The notes under the pieces were generated by a model. That model was given only the letters and a program-made list of their open reading frames with translations, made no database searches and had not been told where the DNA came from. From Flavobacterium agri (GTDB taxonomy: Bacteria; Bacteroidota; Bacteroidia; Flavobacteriales; Flavobacteriaceae), in contig NZ_JACBJI010000007.1 of assembly GCF_013401995.1 (NCBI RefSeq), positions 173,805-237,804 on the forward strand: DNA of 64,000 bases. Reading direction: 5' to 3'. Numbering within the stretch: the first letter of the stretch is position 1; every line of letters begins with the position of its first letter. Positions 17,133 to 27,500 of the stretch are shown piece after piece. The translations under genes were made by a program, and so were the position numbers.

Positions 17133-19754
17133 ATGAACATCAATAAATTTACCATCAAATCGCAGGAAGCCTTGCAGCAATCGCAACAGATCGCGCAATC
17201 GCTTGGCCAGCAGCAAATAGAGAACGAGCACATCCTCAAAGGGATTTTTGAGGTTGATGAAAATGTGGCTCCATTTCTTTTGAGCAAACTCGGCGTCAAC
17301 GTGAATTTGTTCCGACAGATTCTCGATTCCACAATAAGCAATTTCCCGAAAGTTTCAGGCGGAGATCTTCAATTCTCACGTGAAGCCGCTAAAACGCTCA
17401 ACGAAGCCGAGATTATCGCCAAGAACATGAACGACGAATTCGTGTCGATCGAGCATTTGGTACTGGCAATCTTCAAATCTTCGAGTAAAGTTTCGCAGAT
17501 TTTGAAAGACCAAGGTGTCACCGAAAAAGGCCTCAAGGCTGCAATCGACGAATTGCGCAAAGGCGAGCGCGTGACTTCCGCTTCGGCCGAAGAAACCTAT
17601 AATTCGCTTTCCAAATACGCCAAAAACTTAAACGAATTGGCGCGTACGGGCAAGCTCGATCCTGTAATCGGGCGCGATGAGGAAATCCGTCGTGTGTTGC
17701 AGATATTGACACGTCGTACAAAGAACAACCCGATGCTCGTCGGTGAACCCGGCGTCGGTAAAACCGCGATTGCAGAAGGTTTGGCGCATCGCATCGTAGA
17801 CGGTGACGTGCCCGAAAACCTCAAAGACAAAATCATCTACTCGCTCGATATGGGCGCGCTGATTGCAGGAGCGAAATACAAAGGCGAATTCGAGGAACGG
17901 TTGAAATCGGTTGTAAAAGAGGTTACGACTTCTGAAGGCGACATCGTTCTGTTTATCGACGAGATCCACACACTTGTAGGAGCGGGCGGAGGAGAAGGCG
18001 CGATGGATGCGGCCAACATCCTCAAACCGGCTTTGGCACGAGGTGAATTGCGCGCCATCGGAGCGACGACTTTGGACGAATACCAGAAATATTTCGAAAA
18101 AGACAAAGCACTTGAGAGACGTTTCCAGAAAGTCATGGTTGATGAACCGGATACCGAAAGCGCGATTTCGATCCTTCGCGGTATCAAGGAGAAATACGAA
18201 ACCCATCATAAAGTACGCATCAAGGACGAGGCGATCATCGCGGCCGTAGAATTGTCGCAACGCTATATTACGAACCGTTTCCTTCCGGACAAAGCCATCG
18301 ATCTGATGGACGAAGCCGCGTCGAAACTTCGCATGGAAATCAATTCCAAACCCGAAGAACTTGATGTGCTCGATCGTAAAATCATGCAATTGGAGATTGA
18401 AATCGAGGCCATCAAACGCGAAAACGACGAGAACAAACTCAAGATTCTCGGAATGGATCTCGCGAATCTCAAAGAAGAGCGCAACGAGATTTTCGCCAAG
18501 TGGAAATCGGAAAAAGACGTCGTCGACAGTATCCAGAACGTCAAGACCGACATCGAGAACTTCAAAACCGAAGCCGAACGTGCCGAACGCGACGGAGATT
18601 ACGGTAAAGTGGCCGAATTGCGCTACGGAAAAATCAAGGACGCACAAGTTCAGTTGGAACAGTTGCAATCGCAGTTAGCCGAAAACCAACGCGGAACTTC
18701 ACTCATAAAAGAAGAAGTGACGCGCGAAGATATTGCCGAAGTCGTCGCCAAATGGACGGGCGTTCCCGTGATGAAAATGATGCAAGGTGAACGCGAGAAA
18801 CTGTTGCATCTCGAAGAGGAATTGCACCGACGTGTGGTCGGTCAGGAGGAAGCGATAGAAGCGATTTCCGACGCCGTGCGCAGAAGCCGCGCAGGATTGC
18901 AAGACGTCAAAAAACCGATAGGCTCGTTCCTGTTTTTAGGTACGACAGGTGTCGGAAAGACCGAATTGGCAAAGGCTTTAGCCGAATATCTGTTCGACGA
19001 CGAGAACGCAATGACCAGAATCGACATGAGCGAGTATCAGGAACGCCACAGCGTAAGTCGTTTGGTAGGCGCGCCTCCGGGTTACGTCGGATACGATGAA
19101 GGCGGACAACTGACCGAAGCCGTCCGTCGCAAACCCTATTCCGTAGTATTGCTGGATGAAATCGAAAAAGCGCATCCCGACACGTTCAACATTTTATTGC
19201 AAGTCTTGGATGAAGGACGTTTGACCGACAACAAAGGCCGCCTCGCCGATTTCAAGAATACGATCATCATCATGACTTCGAATATGGGAAGCGCGATCAT
19301 ACAGGAGAAATTCGAATCCCGAAACTTCGGGATTAAAGGTTCTGTAGAAGCGGCGACCGAAGCGGCCAAAGAAGAAGTACTTGGTTTGTTGAAGCAAACC
19401 GTGCGTCCCGAATTCATCAACCGCATCGACGAAATCGTGATGTTCACGCCTTTGACTTCAGACAACATCAAGCATATCGTAGGGCTTCAACTGAAAAGTA
19501 TCACCAAAATGCTCGCGCAGCAACAGATTACGCTCGATGCGACGCCCGAAGCCATCGATTACCTTTCGCAAAAAGGCTACGATCCGACTTTCGGCGCTCG
19601 TCCGGTGAAACGGGTGATCCAGCGCGAGGTGTTGAACAAATTGTCGAAGGAAATCCTTTCGGGGCAAATCAAGACCGACAGCATCATTTTGCTCGACAGC
19701 TTCGATGGCGAATTGGTTTTTAGGAATCAGACGGAACTCGCCAATAAGAAGTAA
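17133..19754 (+). CDS. clpB: ATP-dependent disaggregase ClpB
   Basis: Hexameric AAA+ chaperone that extracts proteins from aggregates together with DnaK. The 873-residue length is typical. Order of domains: Clp N-domain (1-145), first AAA+ with Walker A GEPGVGKT and Walker [11 protein letters not shown], the long coiled-coil middle domain (about 400-530) that marks ClpB as opposed to ClpA/C, second AAA+ with [14 protein letters not shown] and [13 protein letters not shown], and the C-terminal domain. A second in-frame translation start for a shorter form was not evident. Upstream 151 bp is AT-rich and may hold a heat-inducible promoter that I could not define. Confidence 0.97.
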   Translation: MNINKFTIKSQEALQQSQQIAQSLGQQQIENEHILKGIFEVDENVAPFLLSKLGVNVNLFRQILDSTISNFPKVSGGDLQFSREAAKTLNEAEIIAKNMNDEFVSIEHLVLAIFKSSSKVSQILKDQGVTEKGLKAAIDELRKGERVTSASAEETYNSLSKYAKNLNELARTGKLDPVIGRDEEIRRVLQILTRRTKNNPMLVGEPGVGKTAIAEGLAHRIVDGDVPENLKDKIIYSLDMGALIAGAKYKGEFEERLKSVVKEVTTSEGDIVLFIDEIHTLVGAGGGEGAMDAANILKPALARGELRAIGATTLDEYQKYFEKDKALERRFQKVMVDEPDTESAISILRGIKEKYETHHKVRIKDEAIIAAVELSQRYITNRFLPDKAIDLMDEAASKLRMEINSKPEELDVLDRKIMQLEIEIEAIKRENDENKLKILGMDLANLKEERNEIFAKWKSEKDVVDSIQNVKTDIENFKTEAERAERDGDYGKVAELRYGKIKDAQVQLEQLQSQLAENQRGTSLIKEEVTREDIAEVVAKWTGVPVMKMMQGEREKLLHLEEELHRRVVGQEEAIEAISDAVRRSRAGLQDVKKPIGSFLFLGTTGVGKTELAKALAEYLFDDENAMTRIDMSEYQERHSVSRLVGAPPGYVGYDEGGQLTEAVRRKPYSVVLLDEIEKAHPDTFNILLQVLDEGRLTDNKGRLADFKNTIIIMTSNMGSAIIQEKFESRNFGIKGSVEAATEAAKEEVLGLLKQTVRPEFINRIDEIVMFTPLTSDNIKHIVGLQLKSITKMLAQQQITLDATPEAIDYLSQKGYDPTFGARPVKRVIQREVLNKLSKEILSGQIKTDSIILLDSFDGELVFRNQTELANKK

Positions 19755-19790
19755 TAGTGATTGGTGAATAGTAGTAAATAATGAATAGTA

Positions 19791-19822
19791 AAAACGCCGT
19801 CGGAAATGTCGGCGTTTTTTTT
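19791..19822 (+). terminator. intrinsic terminator of clpB
   Basis: Stem AAAACGCCG/CGGCGTTTT with a 10-nt loop and a T-run, 36 bp after the stop codon. It lies within an upstream in-frame extension of the next gene, which supports the later start at 19904. Confidence 0.9.
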
Positions 19823-19903
19823 GTGATGAGACGATTTTGCGAAATCGTTTTCAACACGCGCAATTTTTATACAAATGCTTGCGTTTCAACAAAAAACGTC
19901 CCT

Positions 19904-20272
19904 ATGCAATCAAACAACATTTTCAGGATCGGAACCGCATACGACCTTACCAAAGTCGTGGGTTCTTCTTATTTCATCGCGCTTGCTTTGGCCAATGGCA
20001 TCGGAATGCTCATTAACTCCAAATTCGGCATTTTCGATTTTCTATTGCTGATCGCCGTGGCCATGCCGCTCGTGATCAACCGCAATTGGTTCTACCAGTT
20101 TTTCGGGTTCACGAACGTATTGCTCTGGCTTGTGCTCGCCGTTGCCGTAGTTTCTAAAATACGCGTGATGGAAACGACAGATTTCCTGATCGGATTGGGA
20201 TTGTCGCTTTCATCGATCGCTTTCGGCCTTGTGCTGATTTATTCGGGCATGTACGGCCAGTCGCGAAATTGA
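19904..20272 (+). CDS. small four-helix integral membrane protein
   Basis: I do not recognise this 122-residue protein. It has four hydrophobic segments: about residues 20-36 (SYFIALALANGIGMLI), 44-60 (FLLLIAVAMPLVI), 64-88 (FYQFFGFTNVLLWLVLAVAVV) and 95-115 (LIGLGLSLSSIAFGLVLIY), so it should span the inner membrane. The start is set at the ATG at 19904 because the upstream in-frame region contains the clpB terminator. It converges on the OmpA gene over a bidirectional terminator. Confidence 0.8.
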   Translation: MQSNNIFRIGTAYDLTKVVGSSYFIALALANGIGMLINSKFGIFDFLLLIAVAMPLVINRNWFYQFFGFTNVLLWLVLAVAVVSKIRVMETTDFLIGLGLSLSSIAFGLVLIYSGMYGQSRN

Positions 20273-20302
20273 TCGCTTTCGAATAATTTTTTCATATATA
20301 AA

Positions 20303-20340
20303 AAAACGTCCCGATTTTGTGTCGGGACGTTTTGCTTTTT
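20303..20340. terminator. bidirectional terminator
   Basis: Twelve-bp stem AAAACGTCCCGA/TCGGGACGTTTT with a 7-nt loop, between the convergent membrane-protein and OmpA genes; T-rich on both strands. Confidence 0.92.
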
Positions 20341-20354
20341 ATCGGGTTCGGAAA

Positions 20355-21191
20355 TCAATTTTTCATGTTCTTCATTTCCTTCTCGATCATATCGTAGAAC
20401 TGGTCGATCTTAGGCATGATCACGATTCTCGTACGACGGTTGATCGCGCGGTTGTCGGCCGTGTTGTTGTCTACAAGCGGAATGTATTCGCTGCGTCCGG
20501 CGGCGATAAGCTGTTTGGCAGGAACGCCAAGGTCTTTCGTCAATACGCGGATGATGGAAGTGGAGCGCTTCACGCTCAAATCCCAGTTGTCGAGCAATAC
20601 GCCGTTTGAGATGTAAGGCACGTTGTCTGTATGTCCTTCTACCATACATTCGAAGTCTGGCTTGCTGTTGATGACTTTAGCTACTTTTGAAAGCACTTCT
20701 TTGGCGCGGTCGCTTACATTGTAACTTCCTGATTTGAACAGAAGTTTATCGGAAATCGAAATGAAAACGACTCCTTTTTCAACATTCACCTGGATGTCCG
20801 GATCGTTGATACCGACCTCGCGTTTCAAACTTGTCACCAACGCCAACGTCACGCTGTCTTTTCTCGTCAACGCATCTTGGAGACGTGTGATCTTCAAGTC
20901 TTTTTCCTTCATGCTCTCGAGTGATTTCTCAAGGTTTTCGGCACCTTTAGACGATAAGGTCGTGATGTTGCCCATGTTGTTGATCAAATCGGCGTTGTTC
21001 TTTTTGAGGTAGTCGATCTGACTGCCCAAAGATTCTTTTTCGGCAAGACAAGTGTTGAGTTTTACGGTCGCCGTATTGAGCAAATCCTGGATTTCCTTAT
21101 TTTTAGCTTCGCATTCGGCTAACTTTTTCTTCGTTCCGCACGACGTCATCAAAACGCCGACAACAGATAATGCGAGGAGGACTTTTTTCAT
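20355..21191 (-). CDS. OmpA family lipoprotein
   Basis: Links the outer membrane to peptidoglycan. The 278-residue protein has a lipobox (LMTSC), a coiled-coil region of about residues 24-115 (Leu/Lys/Glu/Asn heptads) and a C-terminal OmpA domain: ISDKLLFKSGSYNVSDRAKEVLSKVAKV, then VEGHTDNVPY, NWDLSVKRSTSIIRVL, and RAINRRTRIVI, with the diaminopimelate-contacting Asp and Arg present. It lacks any N-terminal barrel and is therefore Pal-like. On the minus strand a -7 box TAAATTTG is at 21225-21218. Confidence 0.92.
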   Translation of the reverse strand: MKKVLLALSVVGVLMTSCGTKKKLAECEAKNKEIQDLLNTATVKLNTCLAEKESLGSQIDYLKKNNADLINNMGNITTLSSKGAENLEKSLESMKEKDLKITRLQDALTRKDSVTLALVTSLKREVGINDPDIQVNVEKGVVFISISDKLLFKSGSYNVSDRAKEVLSKVAKVINSKPDFECMVEGHTDNVPYISNGVLLDNWDLSVKRSTSIIRVLTKDLGVPAKQLIAAGRSEYIPLVDNNTADNRAINRRTRIVIMPKIDQFYDMIEKEMKNMKN

Positions 21192-21270
21192 AAGATTTCT
21201 ATTTTTTGTCGTTTTTACAAATTTAGCCCATTACCCATTTTAGGCTCGAACACTTAAGCATAAACTATTG

Positions 21271-22263
21271 TTAAAATAACTGTTTAAATGTCTTCTTGCG
21301 CTCAAGGAAATACGCAAATACGATGTTATTTAACTTAAAATAATTGGATTTTTGTAAATATTGGCGCTTTAAATAATTTATCCTCAACATTTTATAAAAA
21401 GCGAAATGAGCCGATGCGACGGCCCAACATTGTGCAGGTTTGCCTTGCGTCAAAAATCGGATTCCCGCTATGCCATCAAGGCACAATCGGATGAAAATTG
21501 TCGAGAATAATGTATTTGATGGAAGGTTCTTGACCAACATCAATAGCGAATTGCGGAAATTAAGGTGGATTTTCCTTGGGCTCCCTTCGCTCAACGTCGC
21601 ACCACCTACATGAAAAACAGTGGAAGAAGCGACATATTTGGTTGTATGTCCGGCGTTGAAAGCACGCCAGCACAGATCGATCTCTTCCTGGTGCGCGAAA
21701 AAATCGGCATCGAAACCGCCAAGTTCGTCGAATAGTTTTTTACGGATGAAGAAACACGCACCCGACGCCCATAAAATCTCACAATCATCGTCGTATTGAC
21801 CTTCGTCTTTCTCTAAAGTGTCGAACAGTCTGCCACGACAGAACGGATAGCCGTAACTGTCGATAAAACCTCCGGCGGCCCCGGCATATTCAAAATATTC
21901 CTTTCTCTTAAAATCTCGGATTTTGGGCTGGATGATCGCCGTTTCGGGTTCTTTTTCAAAAACCGAAAGAATAGGGGAAAGCCAGTTTTCTGTCACTTCT
22001 ATATCCGAATTCACGAGCACGTAAATATCGGCGTCGATGCTTTTGAGCGCTTGGTTGTATCCGCCTGCGAAACCCATGTTGGTCGGATTCTGGACGATTT
22101 TTATATCGGGATAAGCCGATTGCACGAAAGCCACCGAATCATCGGTAGAAGCGTTGTCGGCCACCCAAATCTCGGCTCCTTGCGAATATTCGGCCACCGA
22201 AGGCAGGAATTGCTCGAGCAGCTTCTTTCCGTTCCAGTTGAGTATGACGATGGCTGTTTTCAT
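21271..22263 (-). CDS. glycosyltransferase family 2
   Basis: A 330-residue GT-A fold enzyme, with TAIVILNWNGKKLLEQFLPS at the N-terminus, the nucleotide-sugar segment WVADNASTDDS, the metal-binding region YVLVNSDIEVTE, and CFFIRKKLFDELGGFDADFFAHQEEIDLCWR further on. The C-terminal 70 residues carry a hydrophobic stretch and may contact the membrane. Rhamnosyl or similar transfer to cell-surface glycans is likely. Its ATG overlaps the stop of the HsdR-N domain gene by 4 nt, so the two are cotranscribed. No other glycan genes are nearby. Confidence 0.92.
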   Translation of the reverse strand: MKTAIVILNWNGKKLLEQFLPSVAEYSQGAEIWVADNASTDDSVAFVQSAYPDIKIVQNPTNMGFAGGYNQALKSIDADIYVLVNSDIEVTENWLSPILSVFEKEPETAIIQPKIRDFKRKEYFEYAGAAGGFIDSYGYPFCRGRLFDTLEKDEGQYDDDCEILWASGACFFIRKKLFDELGGFDADFFAHQEEIDLCWRAFNAGHTTKYVASSTVFHVGGATLSEGSPRKIHLNFRNSLLMLVKNLPSNTLFSTIFIRLCLDGIAGIRFLTQGKPAQCWAVASAHFAFYKMLRINYLKRQYLQKSNYFKLNNIVFAYFLERKKTFKQLF

Positions 22264-22706
22264 GGTTGTTGAACCGGGATTTCCTTGAGAAAGATATAGC
22301 GTTTTTTTTCGTAATCCATAGAGCAGAAATAATGCGAGAGTCCGTTGGTCACCATAAGATAACGCGCATTCATCTCGATATTGTAACGCGCGATCTGGTC
22401 GAAGGTCTGCTGGTTGATGGTCACTTCGGGCGCTTTACATTCCACGAGCAGGAAAATCGACCCGTCCGGATTGAAAACCACGGCGTCGTAACGCTTGGAA
22501 AGCCCGTTAACCTTGAGCAGTTTTTCAACATTAATCAGCGATTTTGGGTATTTCTTGTCCTGAAGCAGGAATTGCACCACGTGTTGGCGTACCCATTCCT
22601 CGGGAGTCAATACCACGAATTTGCGTCGCGTCTCGCAAAAAATGGAAACGCGTCCGTCTGTATTGCGAAAACGGAACGAATACGGATTGAAATTCAACGC
22701 AAGCAT
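22260..22706 (-). CDS. stand-alone HsdR-N-terminal-domain (PD-(D/E)xK-like) protein
   Basis: A 148-residue protein resembling only the N-terminal nuclease-type domain of type I restriction HsdR. The key residues are Asp74 (KRYDAVVF) and Glu89-x-Lys91 (LLVECKAPEV), i.e. a PD-(D/E)xK arrangement, followed by a QTFDQIARYN helix. There are no helicase motifs and no hsdM or hsdS nearby, so it is not a restriction system. I start it at the ATG at 22706 rather than 24 nt earlier, where the extra residues look unrelated. It is the first gene of a two-gene message with the glycosyltransferase and diverges from holA. Confidence 0.82.
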   Translation of the reverse strand: MLALNFNPYSFRFRNTDGRVSIFCETRRKFVVLTPEEWVRQHVVQFLLQDKKYPKSLINVEKLLKVNGLSKRYDAVVFNPDGSIFLLVECKAPEVTINQQTFDQIARYNIEMNARYLMVTNGLSHYFCSMDYEKKRYIFLKEIPVQQP

Positions 22707-23028
22707 GGACGCAAAGTAACGAAATTGCACACGAAAAGCCTAAGCGTGGGATTGCAGGAAAAATACCTATTTCTAGGGATTGTGAAATACCGGGTATGGG
22801 ATTACTTTGCCGCCGCGACCGCGATTGTGTGGTATCTTTTGCCGTCGCATTTGGCTCCCTGGCTTCGGTTGGGGAGTTTTTTGTGTAAACCTTCAAAATT
22901 GATCATGTGAATATTGGGGTTCGATGAGATTCCTCCTTCGTCGGAATCCGCAAATATCAAACCATCACGCTTTCCAATACCGTCGGGAATCGCTACTTTT
23001 GGAAACCTCAAACCAAACTGTGCGTTCT
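22707..23028. other. 322-bp divergent intergenic region
   Basis: No gene. It contains one arm of repeat family B (22925-22948). An open frame in phase with holA runs back to 22924 through this repeat, but the N-terminus it encodes is repeat-derived. Confidence 0.75.
22925..22948 (+). repeat. solo arm of repeat family B
   Basis: All 24 bases are identical to the right arm of the palindrome at 4614-4637 (core GAGATTCCTCCTTCGTCGGA). No partner arm is found next to it. Confidence 0.88.
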
Positions 23029-24024
23029 ATGGATGAAGCGGTAAAAATCGTCAACGACATCAAAGCCGGAAAGATTGCCCCTGTCTATTTCCTGATGGGA
23101 GAGGAGCCGTATTACATCGACAGGATTTCGAACTATATAGAGGAAAATCTGCTTACCGAAGAAGAGAAAGGCTTCAACCAAACCGTCGTTTACGGACGCG
23201 ACGTTTCTATGGAAGACGTGATTTCGTCTGCCAAACGTTATCCGATGATGGCCGAAAGACAAGTCGTCATCGTAAAGGAAGCGCAGGAATTGGCCAAAAA
23301 CATAGAAAAACTCGAGCATTACGCCGAGAATCCGACGCCGTCTACGGTTTTGGTTTTCTGCTACAAATACAAAACCCTCGACAAGCGCAAAAAAGTCACC
23401 AAAAACCTCGAGAAGCACGGACTGGTTTTCGAAAGCGCCAAACTCAAGGATTACCAGATCGCATCGTGGATCGAACGCGTGCTGAAAGGTAAGAATTACG
23501 GTATAGAGCCCAAAGCCGCGGCCATGCTTGCCGAATTCCTGGGCACCGATTTGAGCAAGATATCGAATGAGCTCGACAAGCTGCAGATCATCCTTCCGAA
23601 AGGCACGACAATCAATACCAAACACATCGAGGACAACATCGGTTTCAGCAAAGATTTCAACGTATTCGAATTGCGCAAGGCCATAGGCGAAGGCAACAAA
23701 TTCAAGGCGTTCCAGATCGCGAAATATTTTGCCGACAATCCGAAAGACAACCCGATGGTCGTCACAACGAGCCTCGTGTTCCAGTTCTTTTCCCAATTGT
23801 TGCAATATCACGGGCTTAAAGACAAGAAGCAGGCGGCATCGGCACTAAAAATCAATCCGTATTTCGTAAAGGATTATGAGGCGGCGGCCAAGAATTTCCC
23901 GATGAAGAAAGTCAGCGGTATCGTCAATACTTTGCGCGGTATAGATGTGAAAAGCAAAGGCGTGGGCGCAAACCTCGATCAGGAAGATTTGCTCAAGGAA
24001 ATGCTCGTAAAGATTTTCGACTGA
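23029..24024 (+). CDS. holA: DNA polymerase III delta subunit
   Basis: Clamp-loader delta subunit that opens the beta sliding clamp; its substrate DnaN is also encoded in this window (53741). The 331 residues start at MDEAVKIVNDIKAGKIAPVYFLMGEEPYYIDRIS, and the AAA-like middle shows YPMMAERQVVIVKEAQEL, VLVFCYKYKTLDKRKK and LGTDLSKISNELDKLQI, followed by FNVFELRKAIGEGN. The Walker residues are absent, as in other delta subunits. The start chosen at 23029 removes 35 residues encoded by a repeat arm. It converges on a small membrane protein gene with no gap. Confidence 0.94.
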   Translation: MDEAVKIVNDIKAGKIAPVYFLMGEEPYYIDRISNYIEENLLTEEEKGFNQTVVYGRDVSMEDVISSAKRYPMMAERQVVIVKEAQELAKNIEKLEHYAENPTPSTVLVFCYKYKTLDKRKKVTKNLEKHGLVFESAKLKDYQIASWIERVLKGKNYGIEPKAAAMLAEFLGTDLSKISNELDKLQIILPKGTTINTKHIEDNIGFSKDFNVFELRKAIGEGNKFKAFQIAKYFADNPKDNPMVVTTSLVFQFFSQLLQYHGLKDKKQAASALKINPYFVKDYEAAAKNFPMKKVSGIVNTLRGIDVKSKGVGANLDQEDLLKEMLVKIFD

Positions 24025-24222
24025 TTATTTACGCAACGTCATCGCGCCTCCTGCAATCGCAACGATCGCTCCCAAAATGGCCGAAAACATTCCCGTCGTA
24101 TCTTTCTTTCCGAAGAAATCCTTGATCTCGGATTCGGTCGTATTCATGTGGTTGATGCCGTATGCGATCAGGCCGATGCCGACGATCAGCAACACAATCC
24201 CTATAACTTTAGCGGTTTTCAT
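24025..24222 (-). CDS. DUF3185-like small membrane protein
   Basis: A 65-residue protein with two hydrophobic segments (KVIGIVLLIVGIGLIAYGI near the N-terminus and FSAILGAIVAIAGGAMTL at the C-terminus) joined by a short polar loop NHMNTTESEIKDFFGKK, the layout of the DUF3185 family. Function unknown. I start it at the ATG at 24222 rather than 27 nt upstream, because the signal-like hydrophobic run begins directly there. It ends right against the holA stop codon. Confidence 0.8.
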   Translation of the reverse strand: MKTAKVIGIVLLIVGIGLIAYGINHMNTTESEIKDFFGKKDTTGMFSAILGAIVAIAGGAMTLRK

Positions 24223-24326
24223 GATTTCGTTTTTTCCAAAGATGATCAAATCGGGAGCGTATTATCTTATAAACAATTAAAAGATGTTTGTAAGATTAAC
24301 CGATGCCACGAGTGTAACTTGTACCT

Positions 24327-24548
24327 ATGAAACGCTATGGCAACAAAAACGGTAATGCCGGTGTGGTGGCTTACGAAACCGGAAAGGATTTCATAAAGCT
24401 GCTGTTTCGCGACCGTGCCGAAGTGTATACGTATAGCGAGCTTTCGGCCGGTAAGTCGAATATCGAGCGAATGAAACGACTGGCTCAAAGCGGCGAAGGA
24501 CTTACCACTTTCGTGACGCGCAATGTGCACGACAAATACGAAAAATAG
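24327..24548 (+). CDS. KTSC-like small protein
   Basis: A 73-residue soluble protein. The order of segments, GVVAYETGKDFIKLLFRD, VYTYSELSAGKSNIERMKRLAQSGEGL, FVTRNVHDKY, resembles the short KTSC-type or related proteins in which a small beta sheet is followed by a helix and an N/x-R...Y tail. The match is by eye and tentative; no function is known. It is followed after 41 bp by the PAS histidine kinase on the same strand, so cotranscription is possible. Confidence 0.65.
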   Translation: MKRYGNKNGNAGVVAYETGKDFIKLLFRDRAEVYTYSELSAGKSNIERMKRLAQSGEGLTTFVTRNVHDKYEK

Positions 24549-24589
24549 AACCGAAAACCATCATTTATATTCAAATACGCCTTCCGCTT

Positions 24590-27500
24590 TTGTATCGTAC
24601 ACCAACAGACTACAGGACCATTTTCAGTGCCATGCCCGGCGCGAGCGGTCTTATTCTGCCAAACGCTCCGGAATTTACGATTGTGGCTTCTACGCAGGAA
24701 TTCGCCGATTTTGCGGGTGCCGAAATGGACGATTTCATCGGAAGCAGTCTTTTCAAATATTTTCCCGACAATCCCGATGCGCCTTTGGTTTCGGGCGACA
24801 TACGCGCTTCGTTGGCCAAATGCCTCGCGACAAAGCAAAAGAACGAATTGCCGGTACAGCGTTACGATTTGGTGCTTGCAGACGGGAATTTCCACGAAAT
24901 GTACTGGACCGTGATCCATACGCCGATCCTCGACGAAAAAGGCGAAATCGCGTTTATCATCCATACGGCGATAAACAAGACCGACACGATTACGGCCGAA
25001 CTTCGCGCCAAAACCATAAAATCCATAGAACCCGCGTACAATCTGTTCAAACAATCGAATACGGCCATCCATATTTTTATGGGAGATGATATGACGGTGA
25101 GTTTCGCCAACGACCAGACGCTCAAATTCTGGCGCAAGGACAAAACCGTTATCGGAAAACCGTTGCTTGAGATTTTTCCGGAACTCAAGAATCAGGATTA
25201 TCCGCGCATTATCCGCGAAGTAAGGGAAACCGAGACTGCTTATGTGGTCAATGATAAAAAAGCGGTGCTCGAATTCGACGGCGAGCTCGAAACCATCTAT
25301 ATCAACCTGATCCTGCAGCCTTTTTACGACCATCTGCAAACTAAAGCGGTAGGCGTCGTGGCCATGGTAACCGACGTGACCGACACGCACAACAGTCGCC
25401 TGGCGCTCGCCGAAAAGGAAAAATCGCTGGAACTTGCCGTAGAGATTGGTGATTTGGGCGTTTTCAGCATCGATCCACAAACCAATATAGTAAACTGTTC
25501 GCCCCAAATCATGGAATGGTTCGGGATGCAGCGGCCGACATCGGCTTTGGCCGAACTCCTCAAGAAAATCCACCATGACGATGTACATGAGGTCAATGAG
25601 ACGTTGCGCAATGTAGGAAAAGATAACCTTAGACACGACATCACTTTTCGGGTAGCAAACCCGGTGAACGGAGAAATGCGGTTTTTGCGTTCCATCGGTC
25701 AATTGCAGATGGAAGACGGTAAGCCGATAACGCTTTCTGGAATTATCCAGGACATCACGAACATCGTGCGTTCCAAATTCGATGTAGAGCAGAGTGAGCA
25801 ACGTTTAAGAAGTTTTATACAAGCCGCTCCGTTTCCGATCGGGATTTACGTAGGACGCGAAATGCGTGTCGAAATGGCCAACAAAGCACTTACCGATGTG
25901 TGGGGAAAAGGTCCGGACGTTATCGGAAAAACCTATTACGAGTGCCTTCCTGAACTTGCAGGAACCGGAGTTTATGAAAATCTTGATTCCGTTTACGTTA
26001 CGGGTAAACCGTATAATGCGCACAATCAATTGGTGAAGCTTGTCGTCGATGGGAAACTGCACTCGTTTTACTTCAATTATAGTTTTACGCCTTTATTCGA
26101 TGCAAGCGGAAACGTTTACGGCGTCATGAATACAGCCGCCGATGTGACCGATTTGAACCTCGCCAAGAAAAAACTCGAGGAAAGCGAATACCGTTACCGT
26201 CTTCTTATTGAAGAATCATCTGTAGCCACGGCACTTTATTTGGGCCGGAACCTTGAAATCAAGTATGCCAACGACATCATGCTGGCCTATTGGGGCAAGG
26301 ACAAATCGGTCATCGGGAAAAATCTCGACGAAGCCGTTCCCGAACTTCAGGGCCAGCCTTTCATCGGATTCCTGCAACAGGTTTTCGATTCGGGTAAAAC
26401 CTATGTCGGCGTCCGTGAAAAAGCCGTACTCGATCTGGGTGATGGGCTTGAGGAATTTTATTTCAATTTCACGTATAAGCCTTTACGCGATGCGGCCGGA
26501 GACGTTTACGGCATCCATCACATGGCGATAAACGTGACTTCGGAAGTATTGGCGCAAAAACAAGTCGAAGAAAGCGAGCGAAATTTCCGCAACATGATAC
26601 TGCAGGCGCCGGTCGCGATGTGCCTGCTTCATGGCGAAAAACATGTGTTCGGGACGGTCAACCACATGATGGAAGAACTCATCGGACGCCCCGCATCTGA
26701 ACTCGAAGGCAAGCCTCAATTCGAGGTAATGCCTGAACTTCAAGGCAGCGGTGTGGAGACGATTTTGCGCGAGGTATTCGAAAAAGCCGTTTCGTATGTG
26801 AGTGAGGAACAGGAATTCCATTTTCTTCGCGGATCAGATTTCGAGCAGGTTTTCGTGCGCTACATCTACGAGCCGATGTTCGACGCTTCGGGAAAGGTAG
26901 AAGGCGTGATGGCAGTAGCTTCAGATGTAACGCAACAGGTTCTCGCGCGCAAAAAGATCGAAGAAGTCGTCGCAAACCGCACCCGTGAACTTGCCGAAGC
27001 GAATCTGTTGCTCCAAAAATCGAACGCCGAACTCGAGCAATTCGCGTACATCGCTTCCCATGATTTGCAGGAACCGTTGCGCAAGATCAGCTTGTTCGTG
27101 CAAATGCTCGAAACCAGTCTGGGCGAAATCAACGATAGGGCAAAACATCAAATGGAACGCATCAACAATTCGGTCGGGCGCATGACGAGCCTTATCCGAG
27201 ATATTTTGGGATTCTCGCAACTTTCGCGCAGTCATGATCCGCTCGCGAAAATAGATCTCGATGCGATCTTTAACGAGGCGATGGCCGATTTCGACCTGAT
27301 CCTACAGGAAAAAAACGGCACGGTCACGGCTCAAGATCTTCCTGAAATAGAAGCCATACCGTTGCAGATGTTGCAGCTTTTCCATAACCTGATCTCGAAT
27401 TCACTCAAATATTCACGATCAGATGCGCCGCCTGAAATCAGGATTGTGGCGTCTAAAGCCAATCGGGAAGAAATCGAAAGAAACAGGTTGCCCGAAATCC

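Noticed and set aside
17628..18668. 346-codon frame opposite clpB
   Set aside because: Antisense shadow of a well-conserved AAA+ gene; the translation is Phe-rich nonsense.
22260..22706. Type I restriction system
   Set aside because: Only an HsdR-N-like domain is present; no helicase part and no hsdM or hsdS nearby.
24523..25089. 188-codon frame overlapping the start of the PAS kinase
   Set aside because: Same-strand shadow in another phase, Arg-rich and without motif.
24485..25801. 438-codon open frame opposite the PAS kinase
   Set aside because: Antisense shadow: no family motif, and the plus-strand protein is clearly a kinase.
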